A stretch of DNA of 64,000 bases from Exophiala sp. HKRS030 (Eukaryota; Ascomycota; Eurotiomycetes; Chaetothyriales; Herpotrichiellaceae). A model generated the notes under the pieces. That model was not told the origin of the DNA and did no database searches. It saw only the letters and a list, made by a program, of their open reading frames with translations. The translations under genes were made by a program, and so were the position numbers. Position 1 is the first letter of the stretch. Each line of letters begins with the position of its first letter. The DNA lies in assembly GCA_023897205.1 (NCBI GenBank), contig JAHWDD010000003.1, forward strand, positions 3,475,665-3,539,664, given 5' to 3'. Below are positions 48,351-59,800 of the stretch, in pieces.

Positions 48351-50138
48351 ATGGCATGTACTCTTATCGCACGTGCCTTCAGCCGCAGACGTCGAGATAT
48401 AACAGCAGCACCCATAGCTCTGACTCGCTCCTGCAGCGAAACTCCCGACATCATTGACCAGGAATTATCAATGGATACAACTTTGAATCTCACACCAGAA
48501 CAGAATTATGAATCTTCACGCTGGGCACAGAGTCTTGTCGAGTTCCCAACCCCAAAACCCGAAGAGTTCCTCAATCATATGCCATCCGACATGCCTGGAG
48601 CCTTTCCTCTTCCAGATTCACTTCCTTCAGAAGCCACTCATTCAACCGACAGCACTCTTGGCACCAACCCTCAGATCTTAACGGAAGCAACATCGTCAAC
48701 TTCTCCGCCTGCAGTACATTTCAGCTGTGAGACGGGAGATATTGCTCCAGTCAGATCTTTCAGCTGCGAGACAGACATCCCTCCAATCGTGCCTTTCACT
48801 TGTGAAACAGGAGATATCGTCCTTGACCAAATGGACAGGCCTGTGGTTCACGGAAATCACGTTCAAATAGACCCTGTCTCTTCGTCTCAACCGATCAACC
48901 AAGAAGACCCAGCACCCTCTCCCATCAAATGTGGAGTATGCTTCGAAGAGATAGAAGGTGCTTACTCTACTCCTTGCCGACAATGTCATTCGAGAAGGTG
49001 TCATGCATGTCTTCGTAAAGAATTCACCACCGCTCTTCGTGATATGGCATACTTTCCAGTCACCTGCTGTGGTGCAGTTTGGCATTTCGATGTTGCACGA
49101 GGTATTGTACCTGACTCAGACATTGAGCTTTACAGATTGAGATTCGAGGAGAAAAACACTGCCCATCCTTTATATTGTCCTATAGCGACATGCTCAGCCT
49201 TTATCCCCAAACGCCTAATCCCAGAAGCTAGTGATGTCGTGGATTGTCCGGTCTGCCAGGAGGTTGTGTGTCTAAAATGCAAACAATCGAAGAATCCTGG
49301 CAACCAACACACTTGTCAAGAATTGGATCCGTTCCTTGCACTTTTGAAGCGATTCAAGTACAAAACATGCCCGAAATGTGGCATTGCAGTTGCAAGGATG
49401 TTTGGTTGCCCTCACATGAAGTGTTATTGCGGAGCTCATTGGTGCTGGGATTGCCGTCGATCAGTCAATGAGTGTAATGAGTCGTGCCAGATGGAGGAAG
49501 CAGACTATGATGAAAATGAAGATGTTTCGAATACACAAGACACGCAGGAGACACAAGAGACACCGAATACGCAAGTTGGACAGCAAACACAAGTGCCTGA
49601 GGATGTACAGCAGACACAAAGCTCTCCGGATACGCAACAGACACAAAACATACAAGATACAGAACAGATAAATGCAGAAGGACCACCTCATGATGTTATG
49701 GTCACCGATTCAACAAGCGAGCGAACAGAGGTTGTCGATGATCAACAGGTTTCAAATAAACCACAACCTGAAGTATTCACCAACCTGGATGATCCCAGAG
49801 CCACTAGATGGGATACCACTGGTGAAGACTTTGGTGCTGAGCCCAGCGAGGGCTGGGGGGACATATGGGGCTGTGAGCATAGAACATTCAGAGAATTTCA
49901 CCGTGGACAGATGCCTCCTTTCTGGCTGAACGGTATTAAGCGAGATCAGGATGAAGATATCAAGATTGGATGCATGAACTGCTGGAAGGAAGTCAAGATT
50001 GGCCAGAAGCCAAACACTGCCCAGCCAGACGATGCAATGGATGTTGACTCTGCCACAGATCTGGCATATGAATGCTATGACTGCACTGTTATCTACTGCT
50101 GGGATTGTAAAGCGGCAGAAATGAAGTCTCACTCATGA
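48351..50138 (+). CDS. RBR-type E3 ubiquitin ligase (RING-IBR-RING) with TQ cluster
   Basis: Single exon, 595 residues; ATG 48351 with an AAGATGG context. A Ser/Thr/Pro-rich N-third carries three F-(S/T)-C-E-T repeats. RING1 begins at about C194 (CGVCFEEIEGAYSTPCRQCHSR), the IBR follows (LYCPIATCSAFIPKRL, DCPVCQEVVCLKCK) and RING2 starts near C340 (CPKCGIAVARMFGCPHMKC). The RING2 catalytic Cys is in GCPHMKC, about residue 353, as in Parkin. Next comes an eight-TQ low-complexity segment (residues 394-439), then a C-terminal part with two further C-x2-C pairs (IGCMNC, YECYDC, YCWDC) after a WGCEH motif. RBR ligases accept ubiquitin on RING2 as a thioester. Substrate unknown; it sits divergent to nse3. 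Confidence 0.9.
   Translation: MACTLIARAFSRRRRDITAAPIALTRSCSETPDIIDQELSMDTTLNLTPEQNYESSRWAQSLVEFPTPKPEEFLNHMPSDMPGAFPLPDSLPSEATHSTDSTLGTNPQILTEATSSTSPPAVHFSCETGDIAPVRSFSCETDIPPIVPFTCETGDIVLDQMDRPVVHGNHVQIDPVSSSQPINQEDPAPSPIKCGVCFEEIEGAYSTPCRQCHSRRCHACLRKEFTTALRDMAYFPVTCCGAVWHFDVARGIVPDSDIELYRLRFEEKNTAHPLYCPIATCSAFIPKRLIPEASDVVDCPVCQEVVCLKCKQSKNPGNQHTCQELDPFLALLKRFKYKTCPKCGIAVARMFGCPHMKCYCGAHWCWDCRRSVNECNESCQMEEADYDENEDVSNTQDTQETQETPNTQVGQQTQVPEDVQQTQSSPDTQQTQNIQDTEQINAEGPPHDVMVTDSTSERTEVVDDQQVSNKPQPEVFTNLDDPRATRWDTTGEDFGAEPSEGWGDIWGCEHRTFREFHRGQMPPFWLNGIKRDQDEDIKIGCMNCWKEVKIGQKPNTAQPDDAMDVDSATDLAYECYDCTVIYCWDCKAAEMKSHS
48720..48828 (+). repeat. Three imperfect F-(S/T)-C-E-T-(G)-D-I repeats in the RBR protein
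   Basis: FSCETGDIAP, FSCETDIPP and FTCETGDIVL follow one another at about 15-17 residue spacing in the otherwise disordered N-third. The DNA copies have drifted at third positions while the residues stay close, which suggests the peptide unit is under selection. Confidence 0.7.
49530..49667 (+). repeat. TQ-rich low-complexity tract (SQ/TQ cluster-like) in the RBR gene
   Basis: Repeats of ACACAA/ACGCAG encode eight Thr-Gln pairs in 46 residues, directly after RING2. Clusters of this density are called SQ/TQ cluster domains and are typical targets of ATM/ATR (Tel1/Mec1) kinases. The nucleotide repeat could also be simple expansion of an ACACAR unit. Confidence 0.75.
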
Positions 50139-51501
50139 CAGGGACAAACATATAGCATGGAGTTGAATGGGCCTTTTTGGGTAAACATATGAGTTACGCT
50201 GGTATCGTGTACTCTATTGAAGGAACCTACTGCACCAAGTTTCACCTTATAGTTCGGCTTGAGAGTGGGATTTATAAATCTCACCTCCCGTTCTTGCTTC
50301 ACTGTATATTGCCTCTAGACTAGAGCAACTCTTGAGCATTGTCGACTTCAAGTTGTTTATGTCGTAATCAAATAATTGCAAAATCTAATCTCTGCACAAT
50401 TGCTATGTTTTAACTAAGTAATCCTAGGCGTAAGGCTCCTAGAAGAACACCATTGTCTAAGTACTATTAAGTAAGTAGTACACTAGACATGTCAGTGCGT
50501 ATCTAGTGACACGATTTGTATCTCAGGTTCTTCTGACAGGAATACTCAAACATTAAACAGATCATAACACGCTAGACCATTTCTGGACGGTGGTGTGGCG
50601 CGCTTCGTGAACATACCGTAAGTGCGCAATATAGCTACTTGCGTTTTACACTTTAGTACGGCTTTTATTAGGAAGCCTAGTAGCAAATAACTTATGATTC
50701 CTTAGATCTATAGAGTAAGTAGAGTTCATTAATAATTTCTAATGGTAACATAAGTACTAGCTAGGGATTCGAGATGAACGTATGGCGCTTATAAAAAATT
50801 CTAGATACTTATTATAAGTTAGTATTCTTGAAATGTATTATAATGAACTAATCTATGAAGCCCTGAGACGTATCATGAATATCTAAAATTTAGATTCGAG
50901 ATACTGACTCACATTATGTATCTATATGAATTCCCTAGTAAGCATTAGTACGGTCACTGGCGTATACTCTTTCTTCAGGGTTTGTGGGAAGAGCGATGGA
51001 AACAACTATAGCTTCTACAAGATTACTCATAAGTAGATATAGTGTTAAGACGGAGAGTAAGAGTCATCTGGATTGAAGGTTTCTCATGTTTCACGAGTTC
51101 TAGCAGAGATAAAAGCCTGCAAGAAATATTATGGTTGTGTTCAAAGGCTACGGACTAATTGCAGTCTGTTTAGTCTTCTGAGAAGGTCATCAGCGATAGG
51201 GTTGAGGAGGCAGAATATCTTGAAGTGTGCATAGAAACAGGTAGCTACTTAGTACTTAGTATGTCATATTGTCAAGATGATACCTACTTAGTATCCCTTC
51301 GTTCAGGACTTTTAGTGTTTCGAAGGGAGACAACTGTATTTAGAGGACTCTCAAGCTCGAAGCTGCTCTTAGGGAGATGGCAGCGTGGGTGTTCACTCCT
51401 CTGTGGTACTTAGTATTGTTCGTCTCTGAGTGACAAGAGTCAGCTCCTGCCTGAAACTGACTGTTCGTACCATGTCCACGATACTAGTAGCTTTCTCTCT
51501 C
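50139..51501. other. TpA-rich gene-free stretch, possible degraded repeat
   Basis: 1363 bases without a coding frame. From about 50340 to 51430 the sequence is A/T-rich with many TA dinucleotides and recurrent CTTAGTA/TAAGTA words (for example 50398-50480, 51244-51262, 51285-51292, 51406-51412). TpA clearly exceeds ApT in the lines I counted (about 9:3 in 50461-50510, 8:3 in 50401-50460). This resembles repeat-induced point mutation of an old element, but no terminal repeat or coding relic could be identified. Confidence 0.45.
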
Positions 51502-52359
51502 TTACGACGGTGCAGAAGAAAACGCCTGCTCAACCTCCACAGCCAGACCCTTCAAATCCTGAAACCTCCACGCGTATCCAACGAGATTCTTCTCCAGCAC
51601 CATCTTGCTCTCGGCCTCTTTTCCCCATCGCGGCCCATCACCAACGAGCCAGACGCTGCTCAAACCAAGACGCTTCGCAGGAGCCTGATCATGGCCGAGA
51701 CTTTGGGCAACATGCAAGATGTGATCCCTTTTGATGCCTCTCAGCTCACAATAGTCAATGACAGTTTCCAGCTTGATCTCATCTGCTCTCTTGGCGTCAT
51801 CACCAAAGTCCTCCGCCGTGAAGATTTTCCACCACTCCACCTCGCCTAGACGACTTGATGGCGATGACGCTGTCATGGACCATGCGTAGCGGTCGATGTT
51901 GGACAATGCAACCAGTTTGTAGTGCTTGCTCAAGACCTGTAGTGCTTCAAGCGTGCCGGGAAAAGTCGGCCATGAGGCAATAACCGCATCGCTCCCAAAC
52001 GATCGAGCCTCTTCGTCACTGCTTTCGACGTCTAGTTCCTTTGCGATGCGGCGCCAGATCTCAGACAAGATTTCGTCGAAGCGCTTCACCGGCTTCTCTA
52101 GTTTGATGGTGTCTTCTTGGCGTTGGAAGAGTTTCAGGAATTCGACCGAGCCTACTGTGGCGGAGTCGGGGATCGTGGTTGATAATAGCGTAGAGTTGAG
52201 ATAGGGCGATGATTCTGGTAATCGAGATAAGAGGGGCTGAAAGGAGTCGAGAATGTGGCCCTTGTATTCGACGAGGCTGCCGTAGATATCAAAGGATAGG
52301 ACTTTGTAAGCAGTGAGGGGAAGTGGTGGGTTGGTGGGTTCTGGCATGGGAAGCGTCAT
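51502..52359 (-). CDS. HAD-superfamily hydrolase, type II haloacid dehalogenase-like
   Basis: Single exon, 285 residues; the second Met at 52347 is an alternative start. Motif I is FDIYGSLVEY, with the nucleophilic Asp at about residue 24 in the D-x-Y-G form typical of 2-haloacid dehalogenase relatives. Motif II is VALSNIDR, the Ser preceding Asn-Ile-Asp. The Lys region and motif III follow as ILHVAQSLGHDQAPAKRLGLSSVWL, then VGDGPRWG. A four-helix cap lies between motifs I and II. True substrates of fungal members are mostly unknown and may be phosphate esters or small metabolites. It is flanked by gene-poor DNA on both sides. Confidence 0.88.
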   Translation of the reverse strand: MTLPMPEPTNPPLPLTAYKVLSFDIYGSLVEYKGHILDSFQPLLSRLPESSPYLNSTLLSTTIPDSATVGSVEFLKLFQRQEDTIKLEKPVKRFDEILSEIWRRIAKELDVESSDEEARSFGSDAVIASWPTFPGTLEALQVLSKHYKLVALSNIDRYAWSMTASSPSSRLGEVEWWKIFTAEDFGDDAKRADEIKLETVIDYCELRGIKRDHILHVAQSLGHDQAPAKRLGLSSVWLVGDGPRWGKEAESKMVLEKNLVGYAWRFQDLKGLAVEVEQAFSSAPS

Positions 52360-53728
52360 CCTGATACGAGAAGGGTGTGTGTCCTGTGAGTTGATACAGC
52401 GGTAAGCAGATGAAACTGATGCAGTAACTAGTAATCAACGCCAGATTTATACGAGCTATGTCATGGAAGAGGATGACATTGGATTCAAAGCCTGACTAGC
52501 AAATGTGACAATGTCTGAGGTTGGCTTGGCAAGTATTTCGTGCCAACTGTGATATCACGTTCTGCTCGCACAACATCGAATCATGTTACAGCTTCAAGGC
52601 GACTTTCAAATCCAACAACTACGAGTTGATTCAGCGCCTAGAAATTAATCTAGCTACTGGGAGGAAAAGGGCAATCCACCACCTAGAAGGTAGTCGAGTA
52701 GCTACAGATCAATCCAACGCCTTGACAGATTTCCAGCTCCTTAACAATTTTGCATAGCCCATTCATCGCAATAACATCTAGACAACCATGCTACATACTA
52801 AGTATCCTACGGATTCTCATCGATCATTTGAGCAGTGCCATACAGTTTCAAAACACTCCAGACTTGAACTTGGACGTGGGTCGTCCACACCTTCTGGAAT
52901 GACGAGATCTGCTTCGATAACAGCGCGACTATTCTAGCTATACGCTCAGCTGCTATGAAGAACCTCTTCGGTAGTAGACTGTCGGTTAGATGCTCACAGA
53001 ACCTATGTAGGCCAGTGAGTGCTTAGCTACTAGTATCGAGGCGATATCGCGGTCGGCGAATAGATCCAAGGTCTTCATCCGTCTTGATTAGCGTTGGCGG
53101 GCAATGCGTAACTTGGTCTTATGATCGAGTGAGCCGAGACAGGAGAATTACGCCAGTACTTCGGCCGGTTGGCTATCCCAGAGCACCACATTATCATGAT
53201 AGCGATAACCAGTCAGACCTGAATTACACTCTAGAACTCATAGCACCACCATACCACAGTCAGCGACGTGAGGAGCAAAGGCTTTGTCAACTCGCTCGTC
53301 TGCGGGGTCGTAAGTCTCGAAATCCAGACATACCTGAGACTACTGTTGGAGCCTGCTTGATTCCTTACCTTAGATACGTCCTCAAGGCGTCTCCTGGTTT
53401 GTAGAATAAGATAAGGCTGCTTATCGAGTGAGATAGTATAGCAGGTTTCGGATCTACACGGCGTTCTGATACCAAGAAGATAGATTTCTATTTTTGAGCT
53501 CTTCGACTTCACATATATCATGGCAAGGAGGGAATTTAGGAAGATGATGTAAGCCTGAAAGACCAGTATTCAGACAAGATCTGCAGGGTGGATTTACGTG
53601 CCGTCGTGCTTGGTTTGAACCCCTTCCTAAATCGCACCTGACCACATATTCTTGATCGAACTCTTCTTTGGTCATGTTTCCTCAAAGTTTCAGTGGACTA
53701 GATTGCTTGGGTTATAGCAAAATCGCAG
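52360..53728. other. Intergenic, gene-poor
   Basis: 1369 bases with short frames only (longest 106 codons at 53084-53404, plus strand, not recognised). The left end is the promoter of the HAD gene. Around 52780-53060 there are several CTAGCTA/CTACTAGTA words like those of the stretch to the left. Confidence 0.4.
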
Positions 53729-55831
53729 CTAGACATTGTGTCTTTTCGTTTCACCGTGATATCTCAGCTGCTCGCCTAGTTCTCTCTTGAGTGTTACGAT
53801 CAACTGCTCGAGGATCCACTCAACTTCTGATTGACTGCTCCTTGAGTAACCCTCATTTTTTTGCCAACGAGCAAGAATAGATTCTCCATCCACTACGTTT
53901 CGTTTTGATTCACCCACTTGTCTCGAGATAGTCTCCTTGCCCTGCTTTGTCGCGTGCGGATCCGAGAAATTATGGTAGTGTTCTCCAGAGATCAACATGA
54001 CAAACCATTTCCATTCCTCATAGGAATATTCCGGTTGCGTTGAGGCATGAAGCTGACTCGAGATATTGCTGATTTCTGTTATCAACAGATAATGGTAGTA
54101 GGGCCGGTTTTCTTCGGAGCTCCATCTAGTCTCCATACTTCCTTTCGAAATACGCGGCACATCGGCACATCCCGTGATGGAGGAAGCGCTTGTGCATTCG
54201 CCGCGCATCTTTCCATTATGATGATCGATGCTGCTTCCACGGTTCGGAGGCTTCTTTCCCGGCGGACATAGTTGCGTTGGTTTGCCCGAGAGCTCTTTTG
54301 AGATCTCTGTCTTCTTACAACATTTGAAGCGCGTCATAAGAGATTCCAGCCACAGTAAATGCTTTTTGAGCATCTGAATGATTGTATTTGGCATCGAGCT
54401 GATTAGGACAGTGATGGTAGGTACCGCCAGGAGCGACCACAGTACAAAAACAGATTTTCCAGCATTGCTTGTCGGACAGAGGTCACCGTATCCTATTGTC
54501 ATGATTGAGGTGAAAGTAAAGTAAAGTGCTTGGAAATAAGACCATCCTTGGCTTCTTTCTGTCCGTCTGAATACTCCTGCGCTCACGAGCCAAAGCGTAA
54601 ACCAAGCACTTGTAGACATAAGCAGCAAGATCCACTGCTGCTTCTGACTCACTAGGACTTGAATATCACGCAACTTTGTGAAGAGTTCTTTGTCAATGTC
54701 CCTCCTTGAACTATAGAGCTAGGTTATTCTTTTTTACTCAGCAGTAATGAAGTATGAAGAAAGCTACATACCCAGAATGAGTTCTTTGCAGTAAGATCCT
54801 TCGTTGCTCTTTCACGATCCTGCGGAGCTGTCTTTTCTGGCGGTCACTCACGAAAGATCGTATGGAAGAGATCATCACACCCAACAGTACAACGCCACCA
54901 GCAGCATATGGGAAAAGCAGCGAGCGCCCAAGATGTGTCTTTGGAGCATAGTCGCCGAGTCCGATGGTTAAAATAGTGCAATCAGCCCAGAAAACTGCGT
55001 CTAAATAGTTCCAGCCCTCAATGTTGGAATAGATCGCGGCACCACACAAGAGATACGTTGTGAAGGTGATGGCTTGGTAGCTGAGTGTGGACTCTTCGCT
55101 GACTCGCCTGAGTTCTTCACCATAGTGACCAGATCGGGATCCATATAAGGAAATGAGCATTAGGGATGAAACGATAAAGTACAGGCCAGCCGCGAAACAA
55201 GCATAGTAAAACGCTTGAGACGATGTAGAGCCTTGCGCAAACACTAGGCTAGAAGCCACAGCAATTGTTGTGGTAAGCAGAACGACCGAAATGTACCATC
55301 CAATAATGATTAGAGAATAGCAAACAACCAAGGAACTGCCCCGACTAAACTTGGATAGGAGTATTAGATTTGCTATAAGCGCAGATGCTAGCGAAATAGC
55401 ATTGGTAACAACCACCCTGTGGGATGGTCAGGTGAATTTCCCAAGTCTCAAATCGATAACTGACCAGGTGGGATTAGGTATGTCCATACCAGTATCCGCT
55501 GTCGAGGAGAGAGACTCCGCCCAACCCTGTGTCAGGGCGCAGACATTGAATGCACTTGCCATTGGCCCGAATGTGCCCTGTACACCGATGAATTTTCTTG
55601 CCACACCAGAGTCGCGGGGGATCTTACAGCGAGCATTGGGGCAGCTGTTGCGCTGAACCACCACCGACTGTGCACCGGAGACACATTCCCAATTCGTGCC
55701 TTCTCAGCTGGAACATCAATGTTCCGCACATCTACCTCGTGAGCCTCCTCGATGTCGTCCGCAGGACTGTGAAGGGAAGCCTGAGGTTTGCCGCCATGGC
55801 CCGTGCGGTTCCAATGTTGGGGACCATTCAT
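53729..55831 (-). CDS. tok1: TOK-type two-pore-domain outward-rectifier K+ channel
   Basis: Four exons: 55831-55628, 55577-55465, 55416-54772 and 54710-53729, giving 647 residues in whole codons. The N-terminus leads to RWWFSATAAPMLAGTFGPMA, the first helix of fungal TOK channels. Six more helices follow before the first pore loop, TILTIGLGDYAPKTHLGR. After the splice, ILLLMSTSAWFTLWLVSAGVF and the second pore, TFTSIMTIGYGDLCPTS, complete the eight-helix, two-pore layout. The C-terminal ~200 residues are hydrophilic with basic and His/Ser-rich stretches. Selectivity filters are TIGLGD and TIGYGD. It should pass K+ outward at the plasma membrane. Start at ATG 55831 is the most likely of two. 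Confidence 0.9.
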
Positions 55832-56834
55832 TGCTGGCTGTTCTACGACTTTCGAGGGACAAGAAAAGTCAGGAAGGGCGTAGAAGTCTCGCAGAATTAG
55901 TAGCCAGGTTTGCTCATGCTGATGGGAGATGCTTGCAATGGTTGTAGTATTGTTAGACAACGATCGGCGATCCGGGTTGGCCACACAAAGAAGCTCGGGG
56001 GCCTCTGACGCTCTGACGCTCGGATTCCCTTGATCAAAGCGTTGATTCTACGACCGCGACCCTCTCGTATACCGCGAGACCCCGCTTTCTTGAGCATTAC
56101 TTGATGCCCGGCTGGTAGCTTATGGCAGCCTGTATCTGCAGGAAACTCGCATCAAAACGACCATGTGATTCCCCCAGTCTTTATTGGAACTCGCGTTAGG
56201 CATGTGATTGCCATGATCGTTAGTAAACAAATTTATCCCATCGAAACTGCACCGTACAGTTGTCCAATTCTCGGTAACGCGAGCAATGAATGGTCTTTAC
56301 AAAACTTGGCGCCATAGGCCTTGGGCAGGCTGGATGGTGTGGTAAACATTATTCGGTTTCTGGTTGACGACCAGCCTAAGCATAAGCATGAGGCGTGTCT
56401 TGAAGGACACGAATCGTGGACACCATGTTTCATCGCCCAAAGGTCTCACATAGACCAGCAACTGGGTACACTTTCCCTTCCCGCCTGTACTTCAACGATC
56501 CCAACTGTATCCTGTTGAAGGTTGGAGGTCGCAATCTTATCAGCTAGATTGTGATATGTTTCCTGGGGATCGCCCAATATGGTCTGAACCCTACTCTAGT
56601 AAAATATGGCTGTGATAAAGAAACCTGTCCGTGAACACTAGTTAGAGAAGATCAGTGTGAAATTTGTTTTCTTATGCAACCTGCCTACTTGGCCATTTAA
56701 CGAAAGTAGAGTATCCCAGTATTTCGGCTATCCGCAGAGAGCACGAGCCTACATTCCCCTACTCGATAGAACCTGAGTTCTGAGGCGTCAGGTTCAATCC
56801 ATGTTGATTGCTGATTGCAAACCGACCGTTGAAC
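55832..56834. other. Intergenic between the TOK promoter and the PDR gene 3' end
   Basis: 1003 bases. No convincing gene; the antisense frames over the first 300 bases mirror the TOK leader. A GGTTCAATCC near 56793 looks like a tRNA B-box but has no matching A-box or cloverleaf. Confidence 0.4.
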
Positions 56835-59800
56835 CTAGAAGATACGATTATTCTGAGCCTCTCTGCCCTTCTTCTCCTCTTCAGGATTGATCACAAAGAT
56901 GCGCCGGACTACGAATCCGAAAGATTTCAAACAGGTCCTCAACCAAGCTGGGAGATACTTGAGGCTAAGAACCGGCCATTTCCTGACCCGGAAGACGTAG
57001 TAGAAAATAACGGTTGCAATGATGTTGAAGATAATATAGGCCCATAGTATCCCAAAGTTCCTCCATCTGTCGCTGTATTCGATACTGCTAACGGCTAGAA
57101 ACTGATCCGTATTCCGTAGCGGACAGTAGCTGCAATTCACAGTGGAAGATGGGTTTTGCAATATCCCGGGAGTGTTGGCCAAAAAAGGAGTCAAGTATGC
57201 TCCACATGTGTGGTTCGGGTAGGGATCGAATATACTCAATTCGTCGGATGCGCATTCAATTTGTCGGCCAGTCATTGCCGTTCCAGTGATACCTTGTACG
57301 AAGTAGGTAAGTGGGGAGACGCGCCACATGAATATCCAAAACCCGGGCAATGCGTCCGGTGGTTGCATAACCCCGTTGAAGGCCAAACATAGTGAGAATA
57401 GTACAGTTGTGAGTTGACCGGCAGTTTCGGCGTCGGGAATCCCTGCGATGACCATGTGGCCAAAGGTGCTGGCGAAAATGAAGAACTGTATCAAGAATAA
57501 TAAGACCAGACCCTGTCGTTCGGAAGATTCGATCCCAAACACAGCATAGAAATAGGCTGCAAAGACTGTGATGCCTAAGAGAAGCTGATATGGTATCTCA
57601 ACTAGGATATTGGCAAGCAGAAATGCTGCCCAGCTGTATGTCTTGGAGGGTCGCTCCCGGACTTCATAGAGAGATCTTGGAGTGACAAAGCGTGGCATGA
57701 TCTGCTGAACCAGTGTCGAGAAGATTGACAGCACGAGGAAGTTGCTGAATATCGCGTTTTGTAGACCTTGCACTGACGCATCTACTTGAAAGAACGAGAA
57801 GCCTATGAAAAGACCCGATATGACACCGAGGAAGAACTTCCCATAGATGTAGGTCGGAGTGCGCCAATACTGCTGAAACACACGCCGGGTAGTGTAGGCC
57901 ATCTGATAGAGAAAGGGCATTGCGAACTCAGATCGATCTGTATCTGTAGAAGCTTGTACAAGTGGCACACTGGATATCTCTTGATGGATTTGATCAAGCT
58001 CTCGTTGCACGTCCTGGTAGAGCTCACTTTTGTTCCAAACGGATGCCCAGTCTTGTCCAGATTTACCGCTTGCCCCAGCACCGATAATTTCCAGCATGTA
58101 CTCAGCAGGGTTCTCGGAGGTGCCACACTTTCTCGCGCCTCGACTCTCGAAGTAGCTCAAAAGTTCGCCTGCATTAGGGCCAATATTCCCAAAGTAAACG
58201 GTTCGCCCTCCTTTAGCCAGGAAAAGGAGGCGGTCGAATTCCAAGAACAACACAGAACTTGGTTGGTGGATTGTCGCGAGAATAGCTTGTCCATGATTGG
58301 CGAGCTTTCGCATCAGCGAAACAATGGCCCACGAGCTTTGAGAGTCCAGGCCTGAAGTAGGCTCATCCAGGAAAACAAGCACATCTGGTTTCGCCGCAAG
58401 CTCAACGCCAATTGACAACAATTTTCGTTGCTCCACATTGAGGCCTTCGCCAGGGATACCTATAATGGTATCCGAGAACTCACCCATATCCAGCATCTCA
58501 ATCACATCCTCAACATGTTGATACTTGTTTATCTTGGAAACCGTTTTAGGCAGGCGAAGCATGGCCGAAAACTGGAGAGCTTCTCTGACAGTTGAAGTTT
58601 CAATGTGCAGATCCTGCTGCTGAACATACCCGATTTTGCGTTGAAAGCTGTTATCAAGCCTTCTGCCGTTGACACACATATTTCCAGTAACAATTCCAAT
58701 AGAGATCCGCTGCGCCAAAGTGTCAAGTAATGTGGTTTTGCCGGCCCCAGACACGCCCATCAACGCCGTCAAAGTCCCAGGCTTTACGTAACCCGAGACA
58801 TTGTCGAGGAGACGTCTAGGTTCTCCCTTGATGGTGATATCATAGGCTACGTTGCGCCAGGTGAAGACGTTTCTTAGTGGTGGGATAGGCCTGATTTCCA
58901 TGTCCTCTTCCTCTTCCTGGTGGATGTTGACGGCAGTCGGAGTAGTGGTAACCAAGTTTTCAACATCACTATCCGTTCTAGGCATTAGCCTTGGACCACT
59001 GTTATGGCGGAACACAAGAACCTCTGCAGTTGACGAAGTGAACGAATTCAGTTCGCTAGCTACAATGTAGGCGAAAAGAAAGAATACTAGAAAGCCCCAA
59101 AGGATACCAAAATTGCGCCATAGATGTGAATAAGAATATTGGTAGCTTGCGTCCAGAAAAGCATCCCCGGATACTGCCGTCTCACCAGCAACGGCACCGC
59201 GAACTGAACAGATGAAGGTATTTCCAACTAGGTCTGGATATGAAGGAACCAACGACGCAGTCGAGCAAGGAAATTCTCTGCCATGCAATTCGTTGACGAG
59301 TAAGCCTTCGAAAGCGTATGCGACAGGATTAATCCAACTGATCCACGAGAACCAAGGATGCATATATGGTCGTGGAATTGTAAAACCTGCAGCGTCTTCA
59401 GTTTACTCTCTGCATGGAGGTTGATAAACCTACCTGTGTATATAACGACTCCGAGTACCACTACCCCTGCCATTGCGAGTGCCTTCGAAATGGTCCTCGT
59501 TGCGGCCCCTATTGTTCTTGCGATGCACGACATCGTAATTGCCGCTAGGAGGTTGAACATCAAGAAGATGAAGAACTGAGAAGGCTCCCGTCGAAGATTT
59601 GCGAGGAAATAGAGAATGATGCAGAAGCATGTTACCGAGACGATTTTGATTGGTAAGTCTAAGAATAGACTACCAAGGGCCTCTGCGAAAGGGTGATAAA
59701 ATGCATACGACGCATGCTTTTCGATGATTGGTCGCTGACTATACAACGTATTGATTTCCACGATCGCGTTGAGAGCATTGAACAAGATTGAAAAGAAGAG

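Noticed and set aside
53084..53404. 106-codon frame in the gene-poor stretch
   Set aside because: No motif, no splice partners and surrounded by stop-rich sequence.
56770..56805. tRNA-like B-box (GGTTCAATCC)
   Set aside because: No A-box at the right distance and no acceptor stem.
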